Source: JAFDBW01 sp963825575 (GTDB lineage: Bacteria; Desulfobacterota; Desulfuromonadia; Desulfuromonadales; BM103). From it: a stretch of 64,000 nt of DNA. Positions 43,945-52,318 of this stretch are shown here, piece after piece (the stretch's first letter is position 1; each line of letters begins with the position of its first letter). The translations under genes were made by a program, and so were the position numbers. The stretch lies in assembly GCA_963825575.1 (NCBI GenBank), contig CAWGUB010000023.1, forward strand, positions 26,432 through 90,431. Direction: 5' to 3'. The notes under the pieces were generated by a model. The model ran no database searches, had not been told where the DNA came from, and was given only the letters and a program-made list of their open reading frames with translations.

Positions 43945-44637
43945 ATGACAAAACCCACTGAAAAGTTGACCGCCCGTGAGTTTGTCTGGGTACATCGGAT
44001 ACGTCAGAGGATGGCCTTGGAGCGAATCATTCTCTCGATAGGCAACCCCAAGGAGAAGTACAGGGCAAAGCAGTTTCTGGAGGCAATGGAGCAGGCTTAC
44101 CCTGAAATTCTCAAAGACAGCGACCAGCTCACTCCCGAGCTATTCGAAGACAGCGACCAGCTCACTCCCGAACTATTCGACCACAGCGAGTATTCCAAGG
44201 CTAAGGGGCGCAAGACAGCGTTCAAGTTGCCTCAAGATATCCTTTGGGAAGAAAAAATCATCCGGCGGGCCGTCAGGGAATACAGAGACCTCTTCCACCC
44301 CTGTGAAAATTTCTTCAATAACGCCATGAAGGGTCTGCAATACTTAAACAATCTCCATCCAGAGTTATTCGCCAGGGCCAGAGAGATAGCCGTTGTACAA
44401 AGAGATCAGATCCTGACCACCGAAATCTATTGTAAATGTGACTGCACCACCCCGGAGAATCGCCAACCAGCGGACTCATTTAAAATCACAAACCAGGGCC
44501 GTTTTGAGAACGTCTCGAAACGGATAACCTCTGCCAGGCAGACCCTGGATGGTTCTCGCAACAACAGTCTGGGGGATTGGCAGTTCTTCCTGGACCGGAT
44601 TGGGGAAGTTGCTCAGGAGATGTTGGAGTTATGGTGA
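43945..44637 (+). CDS. Hypothetical protein with internal tandem repeat
   Basis: A 230-residue soluble, charged protein I do not recognise. It contains an 11-residue unit repeated twice in tandem (DSDQLTPELFE, DSDQLTPELFD; about residues 57-78) encoded by a nearly perfect 33-bp DNA repeat, and a CxC pair (YCKCDCTTPE). Starts at 43945 after GGAG (7 bases). Its leader (43850-43891) holds three small hairpins. Surroundings are housekeeping genes; the lack of relatives known to me suggests lineage-specific gain. Confidence 0.6.
   Translation: MTKPTEKLTAREFVWVHRIRQRMALERIILSIGNPKEKYRAKQFLEAMEQAYPEILKDSDQLTPELFEDSDQLTPELFDHSEYSKAKGRKTAFKLPQDILWEEKIIRRAVREYRDLFHPCENFFNNAMKGLQYLNNLHPELFARAREIAVVQRDQILTTEIYCKCDCTTPENRQPADSFKITNQGRFENVSKRITSARQTLDGSRNNSLGDWQFFLDRIGEVAQEMLELW
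44114..44179 (+). repeat. Two tandem copies of a 33-bp coding repeat
   Basis: Copies at 44114-44146 and 44147-44179, starting AAGACAGCGACCAGCTCACT, differing at only one or two bases, in frame within the hypothetical gene. Near identity indicates a recent duplication. Confidence 0.9.
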
Positions 44638-44789
44638 GCCACCGATGCTGCCCCTTGGGGCAATTAACGGGAAGATCTTAAACCAGGGCATCTGCTAAAC
44701 GTCTCACTCAACGTGAGGAACCCAACAAACAAGGCGAGTCCAACAGTTCCCGTCTTCCTTATTTTTTCTCTTTTGGTATTTCTTAAAAC

Positions 44790-44824
44790 AAAAAATCCCC
44801 CACGGGACACAATGTCCCGTGGGA
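44790..44824 (-). terminator. Intrinsic terminator of the glnK-amtB-2 operon
   Basis: On the minus strand CCCACGGGACA pairs with TGTCCCGTGGG (44799-44823), followed by GGATTTTTTG. Confidence 0.88.
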
Positions 44825-44836
44825 GAAATTAATTGA

Positions 44837-45247
44837 TCAGCTTTGAGTGACCGGTTTGGCTACGCGTGCTGCAACGGGAGCGTCGCCGAGACCGGGAGCC
44901 GGGGAACCCATGCCACCGAGGTGAACAGTCTGGAAGTCAGGATAGGCTTCCATACCGATTTCCGATATATCAAGGCCGCGATACTCATCTTCTTCGCTGA
45001 CACGGATGCCAATGGTGTATTTCAGAACCAGCCAAACAATGGCCGACGTAATCATGACAAAAGCACCGGTCGCAGCGACACCAATGAACTGAGTGAGGAA
45101 GCTTGCTTCACCGTCAGTGAACGGTACAGCCATTGTTCCCCATATACCGGCAACGAGGTGGACCGAGAGGGCACCGACGACATCGTCAATCTTGAGCTTG
45201 TCGAAAAAGGGAACGGCCAGGACAACCAGACACACCACCGACAGCAC
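44837..45247 (-). CDS. amtB: Ammonium transporter (paralogue 2), C-terminal part after a frameshift
   Basis: About 130 residues completing the transporter begun at 45186-46223 in another phase: the last helices with the second pore region SVHLVAGIWGTMAVPF, then a long C-terminal tail (EYRGLDISEIGMEAYPDFQ) that in AmtB contacts PII proteins. Removing one base near 45228-45234 gives GAVGG-VLVVLAVPFFDKLKIDD, as expected for the family. Confidence 0.8.
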   Translation of the reverse strand: MLSVVCLVVLAVPFFDKLKIDDVVGALSVHLVAGIWGTMAVPFTDGEASFLTQFIGVAATGAFVMITSAIVWLVLKYTIGIRVSEEDEYRGLDISEIGMEAYPDFQTVHLGGMGSPAPGLGDAPVAARVAKPVTQS

Positions 45248-46223
45248 CGATCAGTAGAGCGGCACCGAGAGAGGGCGTTGCAGGTCCGGCAGTAATCGAG
45301 ACAAGGCCGGCCAGGGCGCCGTTGAGGCCCATGGTGACATCAACCTTCTTGTAGAGAACCTGGACCATGATCATGGCAGCGATCATACCGCCACAGGCGG
45401 CGAGGTTGGTGTTGACCATGACGTTGGACATTTCAATAGCACTTGCGGCATCGCCCAGAGCAAGCACCGAACCACCGTTGAAGCCGTACCAGCCCATCCA
45501 GAGGATGAAAGTACCGAGAGTCGCCAGCGGGATGTTGGAACCGGGCATCGGGTTTATGCGACCGCCTTTGCCGTACTTGCCTTTACGGGCGCCGAGGATG
45601 ATGGCACCGGTCAATGCTGCCCAGCCGCCGACCGAGTGAACAATCGTGGAACCGGCGTAGTCAGAAAAACCCATTTCCGAGAGCCAACCACCGCCCCAAC
45701 CCCAGGAGCCCTGGATCGGATAGATAAGACCGCAGAGGATGGCGCAGAACACCAGGAACGACCAGAGCTTGATTCGTTCTGCAACGCAACCGGAAACAAT
45801 CGAGCAGGCAGCGCCACAGAAGACCATCTGGAAGAACCAGTCGGAAGCGGCAGAGTAGCCGGCGGAGTAATCACCGCCAAGGGCAGCGGCGTCATCAGCA
45901 GCCCAGAGGCCGAAAGAACCCATGTAACCACCATCCACACCGGCGTACATCAGGTTATAACCGGACAGGTAGAAGAGGATGCCGGCGATGCCGAACAGTG
46001 AAATGTTCTTCAGACAGATGGTCGCGACGTTCTTGGAACGGACCAGACCGGACTCGAGCATACCGAAACCGGCCGCCATCCACATAACCAGCACACCCAT
46101 GATCAGGAACGAGAAGGTGTTAAGGATGTAAGACATCTCCGAAACCGGTGCGTCTTCAGCCAGGGCGAGGGCCGGTAGCGCAATCAAGGAACCGGCGAGC
46201 AGTGCAATACGAAACTTCTTCAT
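45186..46223 (-). CDS. amtB: Ammonium transporter (paralogue 2), N-terminal part, frameshifted
   Basis: About 335 meaningful residues with a signal peptide (MKKFRIALLAGSLIALPALA, cleavage after ALA) and most Amt helices: MWMAAGFGMLESGLVRSKN, DYAGSTIVHSVGGWAALTGA with the first pore His, GALAGLVSITAG. The phase is lost after LIGAVGGV by an apparent one-base insertion, giving a false end SGCPGRSLFRQAQD. With its C-terminal part (44837-45247) the protein would be about 460 residues. It lies 38 bases downstream of glnK, the classic nitrogen-controlled pair. Confidence 0.85.
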   Translation of the reverse strand: MKKFRIALLAGSLIALPALALAEDAPVSEMSYILNTFSFLIMGVLVMWMAAGFGMLESGLVRSKNVATICLKNISLFGIAGILFYLSGYNLMYAGVDGGYMGSFGLWAADDAAALGGDYSAGYSAASDWFFQMVFCGAACSIVSGCVAERIKLWSFLVFCAILCGLIYPIQGSWGWGGGWLSEMGFSDYAGSTIVHSVGGWAALTGAIILGARKGKYGKGGRINPMPGSNIPLATLGTFILWMGWYGFNGGSVLALGDAASAIEMSNVMVNTNLAACGGMIAAMIMVQVLYKKVDVTMGLNGALAGLVSITAGPATPSLGAALLIGAVGGVSGCPGRSLFRQAQD

Positions 46224-46261
46224 GATTTCTTCTCCTTTATCTTTTTCAGTTTTCGTAAATT

Positions 46262-46600
46262 TTAAAGAGATTCAGGGCCGAATTCTCCGGTACGGATCCT
46301 GATCGACTGCTCAACGTCAGTCACAAAGATCTTGCCGTCACCGATACGTCCGGTGCAGGCTTCCTTCTGCACCGCCTCAACGATGGAAGCCACCTGCTCA
46401 TCATTGACAACCAGGTCAATCTTGATTTTGGGCAGGAAATCAACCTGGTATTCCGCGCCACGGTAGAGTTCCGTATGTCCCTTTTGGCGGCCGAAACCGC
46501 GCACTTCACTTACTGTCATACCGCTGATGCCCAAATCCGTGATTGCATTTTTGACATCATCCAGTTTGAACGGTTTGACGATACACTCGATTTTCTTCAT
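46262..46600 (-). CDS. glnK: Nitrogen regulatory protein PII
   Basis: A 112-residue PII trimer subunit that senses 2-oxoglutarate, ATP/ADP and nitrogen state. The T-loop GHTELYRGAEYQVDFLPK keeps the uridylylated Tyr51 when counted from the ATG at 46600; the ATG at 46603 (one codon earlier) is nearer to the ribosome site and cannot be excluded. The B-loop TGRIGDGKIFV is intact. As the first gene before amtB it is best called GlnK, which blocks AmtB in nitrogen excess. Its leader carries a sigma-54 promoter and an RNA switch. Confidence 0.94.
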   Translation of the reverse strand: MKKIECIVKPFKLDDVKNAITDLGISGMTVSEVRGFGRQKGHTELYRGAEYQVDFLPKIKIDLVVNDEQVASIVEAVQKEACTGRIGDGKIFVTDVEQSIRIRTGEFGPESL

Positions 46601-46627
46601 CATTACCTTTATCTCCTTTCCAGAGTA

Positions 46628-46673
46628 AAAAATAAAAAAGCGCCTCAGCTTCCGAGAGAGGAAGTTAAGGCGC
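46628..46673 (-). terminator. Leader terminator upstream of glnK
   Basis: On the minus strand GCGCCT-TAA-CTTCC (from 46673) pairs with GGAAG-CTG-AGGCGC (to 46640) and is followed by TTTTTTATTTTTT. It lies between the sigma-54 promoter and the glnK start, so it would stop transcription unless prevented. Confidence 0.85.
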
Positions 46674-46713
46674 CGTTGCCTAGCATCAAAAAGTAGAGAC
46701 GTCGTTGTCCCTA
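46668..46713 (-). promoter_or_regulatory. Dual-hexaloop ANTAR-type antiterminator in the glnK leader
   Basis: Two hairpins with six-base loops having A at position 1 and G at position 4, the mark of ANTAR-protein targets. First: TAGGGAC-AACGAC-GTCTCTA (46694-46713). Second: AGGC-AACGGC-GCCT (46668-46681), 12 bases further on. The 3-prime arm of the second hairpin (GCCT) is part of the 5-prime arm of the following terminator, so the two structures exclude each other, as required for antitermination. Confidence 0.7.
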
Positions 46714-46780
46714 GTGTGTGCTGATATTTTACCCAGGGACTGTGTGATACATTTTTCCCTCTGAGTTTGACCTGTACTAT

Positions 46781-46796
46781 AGCATCTGCCGTGCCA
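46781..46796 (-). promoter_or_regulatory. Sigma-54 promoter of glnK-amtB-2
   Basis: TGGCAC-GGCAG-ATGCT on the minus strand, against the consensus TGGCAC-N5-TTGCW: one mismatch, with GG and GC at the right distance. Transcription should start near 46770, leaving a leader of about 170 bases. Confidence 0.7.
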
Positions 46797-46895
46797 AGAT
46801 TAATATTTCAATTATTTCAGTATGTTGCTAACCATGCTGGCCATTCATGAATTTAATCTGCTTAAATAATCAACACAGATGCACAGATTAAATGC

Positions 46896-48536
46896 TCATT
46901 CGACAGGCAGACAAATACGGAATGTCGTACCCAATCCGAGTTGACTTTCCAGAGTCATGACGCCGCCATGTTCACGAATAATATTCTGGCAGATATAGAG
47001 ACCCAGGCCGGTCCCTTCACCCTCCGGTTTGGTCGTGAAGAACGGGGCAAAAACCTGTTCCTGCAACTCAGCAGGGATTCCCGGGCCATCATCTTTGACC
47101 AGCAGCTCAAGGTGGCCGTCCCGGTTGACACAGGTCTTCAGTACCACCCTGCCTTCACCCTGTATAGCGTGGACCGCGTTCATCACCAGGTTTATAATGA
47201 CCTGTTTAAGCTTGTTCGGATCGGAGGAAATGACCGGGATTTGACTGAATTCCGTTTCAAGCCGGATCGCCTTGCGCTGGAGTTCAAAGCGCAGGAGCTT
47301 GAGCACCTCGGTAATCAGGTCATTCAGGTTGACGACCCGGTTCAGCGTACTTCGATTACTTGAAAACGACAACAGACCACCGGTCAGGTTTTTCAGGCGC
47401 TCCACTTCCGTTTCGATCTTGTCGAGCATCTCTTCCTGAAAACCGGTGAGAGGCTTTTCACGCTTGAGCAGTTCCGTTGCATAGGCAACCATGGCCAGCG
47501 GGTTATTTATCTCGTGGGCAATTCCGGCAGAAAGCCTGCCGACCTCGGCCAATTTTTCACTCTGTATGGTCTGATCAAGCAATCGCTTGAATTCGGTAAT
47601 ATCTTCGACGATGATGACCACACCAGTCACATCGTCGCCGTCGCGCAATGGCGCAAGCCGGCGTTTCTGAAAACGGCCCGTGCCATCCAACTGTCGATGC
47701 AGGAGTCGAAGTTTTTCCTTTTTGCCACTCTTCAGGACCCGGTCGACCCTTTCGATGACACCCTCTTCAGCCAGATTGGGAAAGAGCTCATCCAAACGCG
47801 CGCCGATCGCCTGTTCAGAAGATATGCCGCTCATTTCTGCCATTTTGCTGTTCCAAGACGTAATCACCTTTTCTATATCGACAGTGTACACTCCAAGGTT
47901 GACACTCTTCAGAATCCGGTCGCTGAACTGGTACAGCTGGCGATAACTCTCCGACATCTTCGTCAGTCGCCCATAAAGTCTCGCATTGTCGATGGCTATC
48001 GCGGCCTGGCGGCCAAGAATCATCAGAGGTTCTATGTCTTCGTGGGAAAAGGCACCGGGACGGGGGCTCTCCACGTTGAGGACACCGACCAGCTTGTTCT
48101 TGCTGATCAGCGGGACAGCCAGTTCACACTGAGCACCAGGGATCCCCGGGACATAGTCAGGAAGCCTGCTGACATCTTCAACGAGGATCGGCCTCTGTAT
48201 TTCTGCAGTCCTCCCCATCACGCCCTGGCCGATCCGGATCGGCCCCATGGCATCCTCGGTATAACCGTAAGCGGTAGCCGCGAGCAGGTGTAGACCATCT
48301 TCGTCCAGAAGGCGGATAATTGCATTCTCGAAGCGAAAGACATCTCGCGCCACCCTGAGCAGGGAATCAAGCAGTTCCTGGAGATCGGTTGTCGAAGCAA
48401 GTTCCTGACCGATCTCGATCAAGGCGTTCAACAAGCGTTCGGACTTCTGTTCAGATATATTTGGCAAACTTGTAGCGATCATCGTATCTACTGATAACGC
48501 ACAAGCCGTGCCATCCTTGCCGTGCCAGAAAACCAT
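46896..48536 (-). CDS. GAF-PAS histidine kinase
   Basis: A 546-residue soluble kinase: GAF domain (about 35-190; LQELLDSLLRVARDVF, GQGVMGRTAEIQRPILVEDV), PAS domain (about 205-320), HisKA with the phosphoacceptor His in AGIAHEINNPLAMVAY, and the ATPase domain with VMNAVHAIQ, KDDGPGIPAEL and GTGLGLYICQNII. No partner response regulator is adjacent. Its place directly upstream of the glnK leader makes it a candidate for nitrogen or redox signalling (inference only). Start ATG 48536 lacks a clear ribosome site; the ATG at 48482 is the alternative. Confidence 0.9.
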   Translation of the reverse strand: MVFWHGKDGTACALSVDTMIATSLPNISEQKSERLLNALIEIGQELASTTDLQELLDSLLRVARDVFRFENAIIRLLDEDGLHLLAATAYGYTEDAMGPIRIGQGVMGRTAEIQRPILVEDVSRLPDYVPGIPGAQCELAVPLISKNKLVGVLNVESPRPGAFSHEDIEPLMILGRQAAIAIDNARLYGRLTKMSESYRQLYQFSDRILKSVNLGVYTVDIEKVITSWNSKMAEMSGISSEQAIGARLDELFPNLAEEGVIERVDRVLKSGKKEKLRLLHRQLDGTGRFQKRRLAPLRDGDDVTGVVIIVEDITEFKRLLDQTIQSEKLAEVGRLSAGIAHEINNPLAMVAYATELLKREKPLTGFQEEMLDKIETEVERLKNLTGGLLSFSSNRSTLNRVVNLNDLITEVLKLLRFELQRKAIRLETEFSQIPVISSDPNKLKQVIINLVMNAVHAIQGEGRVVLKTCVNRDGHLELLVKDDGPGIPAELQEQVFAPFFTTKPEGEGTGLGLYICQNIIREHGGVMTLESQLGLGTTFRICLPVE

Positions 48537-48651
48537 GGAATAACAGGGATTTTATAAACCATTATTTTTCAGCCACAGGTGATTGCTTTATTCTGTGCAT
48601 ACCCTGCCGGCTTTTTAGGCAGATTATCTTCGGCTCATACCAGCTTTATTC

Positions 48652-48680
48652 TTGAGTTGCCGAGGCATTTTCCCTATACT
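48652..48680 (+). promoter_or_regulatory. Sigma-70 promoter of a small RNA gene
   Basis: TTGAGT (48652-48657), a 17-base spacer and TATACT (48675-48680). The start is expected near 48687. Confidence 0.7.
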
Positions 48681-48686
48681 GAAACT

Positions 48687-48915
48687 GCATTGAGTCACCG
48701 TTTCAACTCTCTGCCCTGCAGGTGAGGTCGCTATGCCCACGCGGAATACTTTCTGATCGGGAAGGTTACTTGCGAACGTGGTGTGCAAGCCTGTCGCGGA
48801 GCAGGACGCCTGAAGCGTTCATAGTCCTACCCACTTTATTGGCCGTCGTCGTGAGGCCACGGACCCACGGTAGGTGTGGAGAGTCAAAGACGTCGGATCA
48901 TCCGGCGTCTTTTTG
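48687..48915 (+). ncRNA. ssrS: Structured small RNA, probable 6S RNA
   Basis: A promoter-to-terminator unit of about 228 bases with no protein frame. A long interrupted closing stem forms: ACTCTC/GAGAGT, CCTGC/GTAGG, GTG/CAC and GGTC/GACC (48706-48729 with 48862-48884). Inside is a large open region with CTAT/ATAG, then a rod-like end hairpin GAACG/CGTTC, GGTGT/ACGCC and CCTG/CAGG (48774-48820), and a small side hairpin TGGCC/GGCCA. The terminator AAAGACGTCGGA/TCCGGCGTCTTT follows with a T-run (48886-48915). Closing stem, central bubble and end rod are the layout of 6S RNA, which binds the housekeeping RNA polymerase; the identity rests on shape alone. Confidence 0.5.
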
Positions 48916-49034
48916 TTACTGTGCACGCCCTCAGCAGATCGTTTCGCTTCTGTCAAAAAACATCTGGCGAGCAATTCTCCTTCTTCTTCATCCGATCCTG
49001 TGCTATCTTTGCCCGGATTTTCAAGCAGAGGCTC

Positions 49035-50210
49035 ATGAGTACTCACGAGAATACCGACATCCATCGCATCACGCTCGACGACCGCGAATTCGTTCTGGTC
49101 GGCACAGCTCATATCTCCCAGGATTCAGTCGATACTGTCAAAGCAGTCATCCAGGATGAGAGACCGGACACGATATGCATCGAGCTTGACGAGCAACGTC
49201 ACCGGGCTTTACGCAATCCTCGCCACTGGGAGTCACTCAACCTGGTTCAGGTCCTCAGGCAGGGGCAGGCACCTTTCCTTCTGGCCAACCTGACCCTTGC
49301 ATCGTTCCAGAAGCGAATGGGTCTGCAGACCGGGGTCAAACCCGGTGCCGAGCTGGCAATCGCAGCAGAAACTGCCGATGCAATGGGTCTCGACATTCAG
49401 CTGGTCGACCGGGAGATCCGCACAACCCTGCTGCGTGCCTGGCGCAAGGCCGGTTTCTGGAAGAAAATGAACCTCTTCTCGACCTTGCTGGCGAGCCTTT
49501 TCGACACCCAGGAGCTCAATGAGGAGGAACTGGCCAAACTGCGTCAGACCGACACCCTGTCGGCCATGCTCGATGAGATGTCAGATATCCTGCCGACCGT
49601 CAAAACGATTCTGGTCGATGAACGTGATACCTTCATGGCCTACCACATCCGCAAATCACCGGGGAACAAGGTGGTCGCCATCGTCGGCGCAGCGCACATG
49701 CCAGGGATTCTGAAAAAACTGGGACAGGAGATAACCGCTGAGGAAATAAGCGAGTTGTCAATCATTCCGGAAAAGACAACCCTGTCCAAGCTGCTTCCGT
49801 GGCTGGTGCCGGCTATCGTGGTAGGTCTTTTTATCTATGGGTTTATGGTCGGCAATACTGAACAGCTGGCCAACGCTGCCGTTGCCTGGGTCCTTGCCAA
49901 CGGCGTCCTTTCAGCGCTGGGAGCCCTGATCGCCCTTGGTCATCCGTTGACGATTCTGGCCGCCTTTGTCGCGGCGCCCATCACTTCGCTCAACCCAACC
50001 ATCGGGGCCGGGTTTGTTACCGGTATAGTTCAGGCTTTCATAGTTCCCCCTAAGGTCAAAGACCTGGAAAACGTTTCAGAAGATATCGCCGGGATCAGCG
50101 GCTGGTGGCGCAACCGCCTGACCAGGGTCCTGCTGGTATTTTTCCTCTCATCGCTCGGCTCTGCCGTCGGCACCATGGTTGCCTTCGGTTGGATCAAGGA
50201 CCTCTTTTAA
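49035..50210 (+). CDS. TraB/PrgY-family membrane protein
   Basis: A 391-residue protein. The N-terminal TraB domain (about 10-230) shows the family marks VLVGTAHISQDSVDTV, CIELDEQRHRAL and the second GxxH, VVAIVGAAHMPGIL; the C-terminal half has four or five helices (LLPWLVPAIVVGLFIYGFM, ALGALIALGHPLTILAAF). The fold is related to putative metalloproteases; PrgY of enterococci lowers pheromone activity. The role in free-living bacteria is unknown. Start at the ATG at 49035 after AGAGG. Confidence 0.88.
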   Translation: MSTHENTDIHRITLDDREFVLVGTAHISQDSVDTVKAVIQDERPDTICIELDEQRHRALRNPRHWESLNLVQVLRQGQAPFLLANLTLASFQKRMGLQTGVKPGAELAIAAETADAMGLDIQLVDREIRTTLLRAWRKAGFWKKMNLFSTLLASLFDTQELNEEELAKLRQTDTLSAMLDEMSDILPTVKTILVDERDTFMAYHIRKSPGNKVVAIVGAAHMPGILKKLGQEITAEEISELSIIPEKTTLSKLLPWLVPAIVVGLFIYGFMVGNTEQLANAAVAWVLANGVLSALGALIALGHPLTILAAFVAAPITSLNPTIGAGFVTGIVQAFIVPPKVKDLENVSEDIAGISGWWRNRLTRVLLVFFLSSLGSAVGTMVAFGWIKDLF

Positions 50211-50233
50211 ACCGACCGCATTTCTTCCCTTGC

Positions 50234-51952
50234 TCATTCAACCATAGCCAGCCTCTTTCCAGCACTCGCCTGCAGCTGCTCCATGACCCGGTATGCAGGG
50301 TTCTTCAGAGCAACTTCCAAATCGAGGTCCCGGAAATAGACATCCGGGCGAAAATTGACGAGACCCTCCTGGTCCACCCAGGCTGTCCAGTACTGGATAT
50401 GGACTGGCACGGGCTTGATGGGGACCTGCTCTGGTTCGGACGCCGATAACAGCTCGTCCAGCCTCTCCTCGCCCAACTCTTCTGCCAACAGGTAGTAGGC
50501 AAGTTCATCGGGCCTTTCAACCCGGATGCAACCTGAACTGAACGACCTGGTATTGTTGTCAAACAGGTAGGACTGGTTTGTATCGTGCAGATACACGTTG
50601 AAGCGGTTGGGGAACATGAACTTGACACGTCCCAGTGGGTTCCAGGGCCCCGGGTCCATTCTCAGTAGCCCAGGAAAATTTTCAGCTTCAATCTCCTGCC
50701 AGTCAATCTCTTCAGGGTCGATAAATACTTCCTCTTCACCCCCGGTGACAATCCGGAAATGGTGCTCTGCAAGGTAATCGGGGTTCCGCTTGATAATCGG
50801 CAGTTTGTCCTCCCTGAGAATGGTTGGCGGAACGGTCCAGTAAGGAGCAAATTCAAGATAGGTCATCTGGGCTGAGAAAACCGGGGTCTTGCGATATTGC
50901 GTACCGACGATTACCGGCATCTGCAGAACCATTTCACCATTATCGATTACGCTCAGCTTGAAATCCGCCACATTTATGCGAATATGTCGTTTGCCGAAAC
51001 TCTTCGGCATCCAGCGCCAGCGTTCGAGGTTTAACTCGATCTGGCGGACGCGCTGGTCCACCGGGATATTCAAGGCCACGAGGGTTCTCGAACCTACCAC
51101 GCCATCATCGACCAAACCGTGGCGGGCCTGGAATTTCATGACCGCACCAACGGTTTCCTGATCATACAGGTTACCGGCGTCCACGGTCATGACCAGATCT
51201 CCGGTCGCCTGCAACAGTTTCTTCAGCTGCCGGACCCGGCGACTCCTGTCACCGGGGTGGATGGTCGAGCCTGGGGGAATCGCCGGCCAGCCGCCAAGTG
51301 CGGAAAGTTCCTGGTATCTTGTTAAAACCCTGACAAGGGCTCGGTACTCTTCGTGGGGTGGATACAAGCCTTCCAGGACCTGTAGCATTCTGCCTTTATC
51401 GAGCGCATATTCAAGAAGCTTGACCAGATCGACCTTGCGCTGCCTGGCGCGCCAGTCGACATGTGCCAGGTTCGGATCAACCTGGCCCTCAACCAGATGA
51501 GTGGCAAAAGTCAGGAAAGCCTGGGACAGGAAGAGGTCAAGGACTGCACGATTCTGTGGGGCCAGAGGCAGGTTATTGTGCGCGAAATCCTCCTGCAGGC
51601 GAATCAGTCCATCCAGTTGCACAAGCAGGTAATCATCACCACAGAGACCGTGTGCCCCTGCATCCCGCAGGTTGGCCAGAAGAACCAGAGAGCCCGGCTT
51701 CAATTGCCAACCGTCAAGCCATAGCGGTGCGAACCCCCGGTCTTGATAGAGCTTGAAGATCTGATCGTGTGAAAGAAGTCGGGAGACCCCGATTCTCGGA
51801 GAGACTCCGGATCCGCGACTGCTCAGCAGGCTCTCGATATGCTCGCTGGTCTCCTGGTTGAAAAGGGTGACCACCCCGGAAACCTGCCCGGCGCTGGCCG
51901 AACCCGCCATGAGGATAAAGAGGATCACTGATGTAAGAAAAAATCTCAACAT
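50234..51952 (-). CDS. L,D-transpeptidase of the YcbB/LdtD type
   Basis: A 572-residue exported cell-wall enzyme making 3-3 peptide cross-links in peptidoglycan. Signal peptide MLRFFLTSVILFILMAGSAS; a scaffold domain (about 60-240); a peptidoglycan-binding domain (about 240-320, VRQLKKLLQATGD, MKFQARHGLVDDGVVG); and the YkuD domain with IRINVADFKLSVID, YLHDTNQ and the catalytic Cys in SFSSGCIRVERPDEL. Large size and domain order match YcbB. Start ATG at 51952, with AAGGAG 4 bases upstream. Monocistronic, tail to tail with the TraB gene. Confidence 0.92.
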   Translation of the reverse strand: MLRFFLTSVILFILMAGSASAGQVSGVVTLFNQETSEHIESLLSSRGSGVSPRIGVSRLLSHDQIFKLYQDRGFAPLWLDGWQLKPGSLVLLANLRDAGAHGLCGDDYLLVQLDGLIRLQEDFAHNNLPLAPQNRAVLDLFLSQAFLTFATHLVEGQVDPNLAHVDWRARQRKVDLVKLLEYALDKGRMLQVLEGLYPPHEEYRALVRVLTRYQELSALGGWPAIPPGSTIHPGDRSRRVRQLKKLLQATGDLVMTVDAGNLYDQETVGAVMKFQARHGLVDDGVVGSRTLVALNIPVDQRVRQIELNLERWRWMPKSFGKRHIRINVADFKLSVIDNGEMVLQMPVIVGTQYRKTPVFSAQMTYLEFAPYWTVPPTILREDKLPIIKRNPDYLAEHHFRIVTGGEEEVFIDPEEIDWQEIEAENFPGLLRMDPGPWNPLGRVKFMFPNRFNVYLHDTNQSYLFDNNTRSFSSGCIRVERPDELAYYLLAEELGEERLDELLSASEPEQVPIKPVPVHIQYWTAWVDQEGLVNFRPDVYFRDLDLEVALKNPAYRVMEQLQASAGKRLAMVE

Positions 51953-52318
51953 AACACTCCTTAACACCTTGCCATTACAATGTTAGACAACCCGCCCGGA
52001 TTACGCAAATCATACGTAAGGATTTGTTTCTTTCGAACCTCTTTCTGGAATTACGAAGACTGTCAGTCGTTTTGCGCCAGCATGGAAGGGAAGCGTTGTA
52101 AAAGATATTCTCAAGTATAATTTACTGTAATTCTAGAAACTTGCATGCACAGGGGCACAGCGTTATGATGATCGACAATGTACGGGCCTGCCTGTTTTTA
52201 GGCGTTCTAAGACAAGATACCAACAGAGTTCCGTAAAATTCTTTCCCAGGGTTGACGCTTGCTGCCATCTCTACCGGTCAGTTGCCGAAACCCCGCTTAA
52301 CAGGATTCGTAAAAACCC
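51953..52318. other. Divergent intergenic region of about 365 bases
   Basis: Lies between the L,D-transpeptidase gene (minus) and the first LysE-type gene (plus). A TATAAT at 52116-52121 is the best -10 element on the plus strand but has no -35 at a suitable distance and lies 200 bases before the gene. No gene or strong structure seen. Confidence 0.35.

Noticed and set aside
48722..49159. 145-residue frame over the RNA gene
   Set aside because: Runs through the rod, terminator and the TraB start; Arg/Ser-rich and without a ribosome site.
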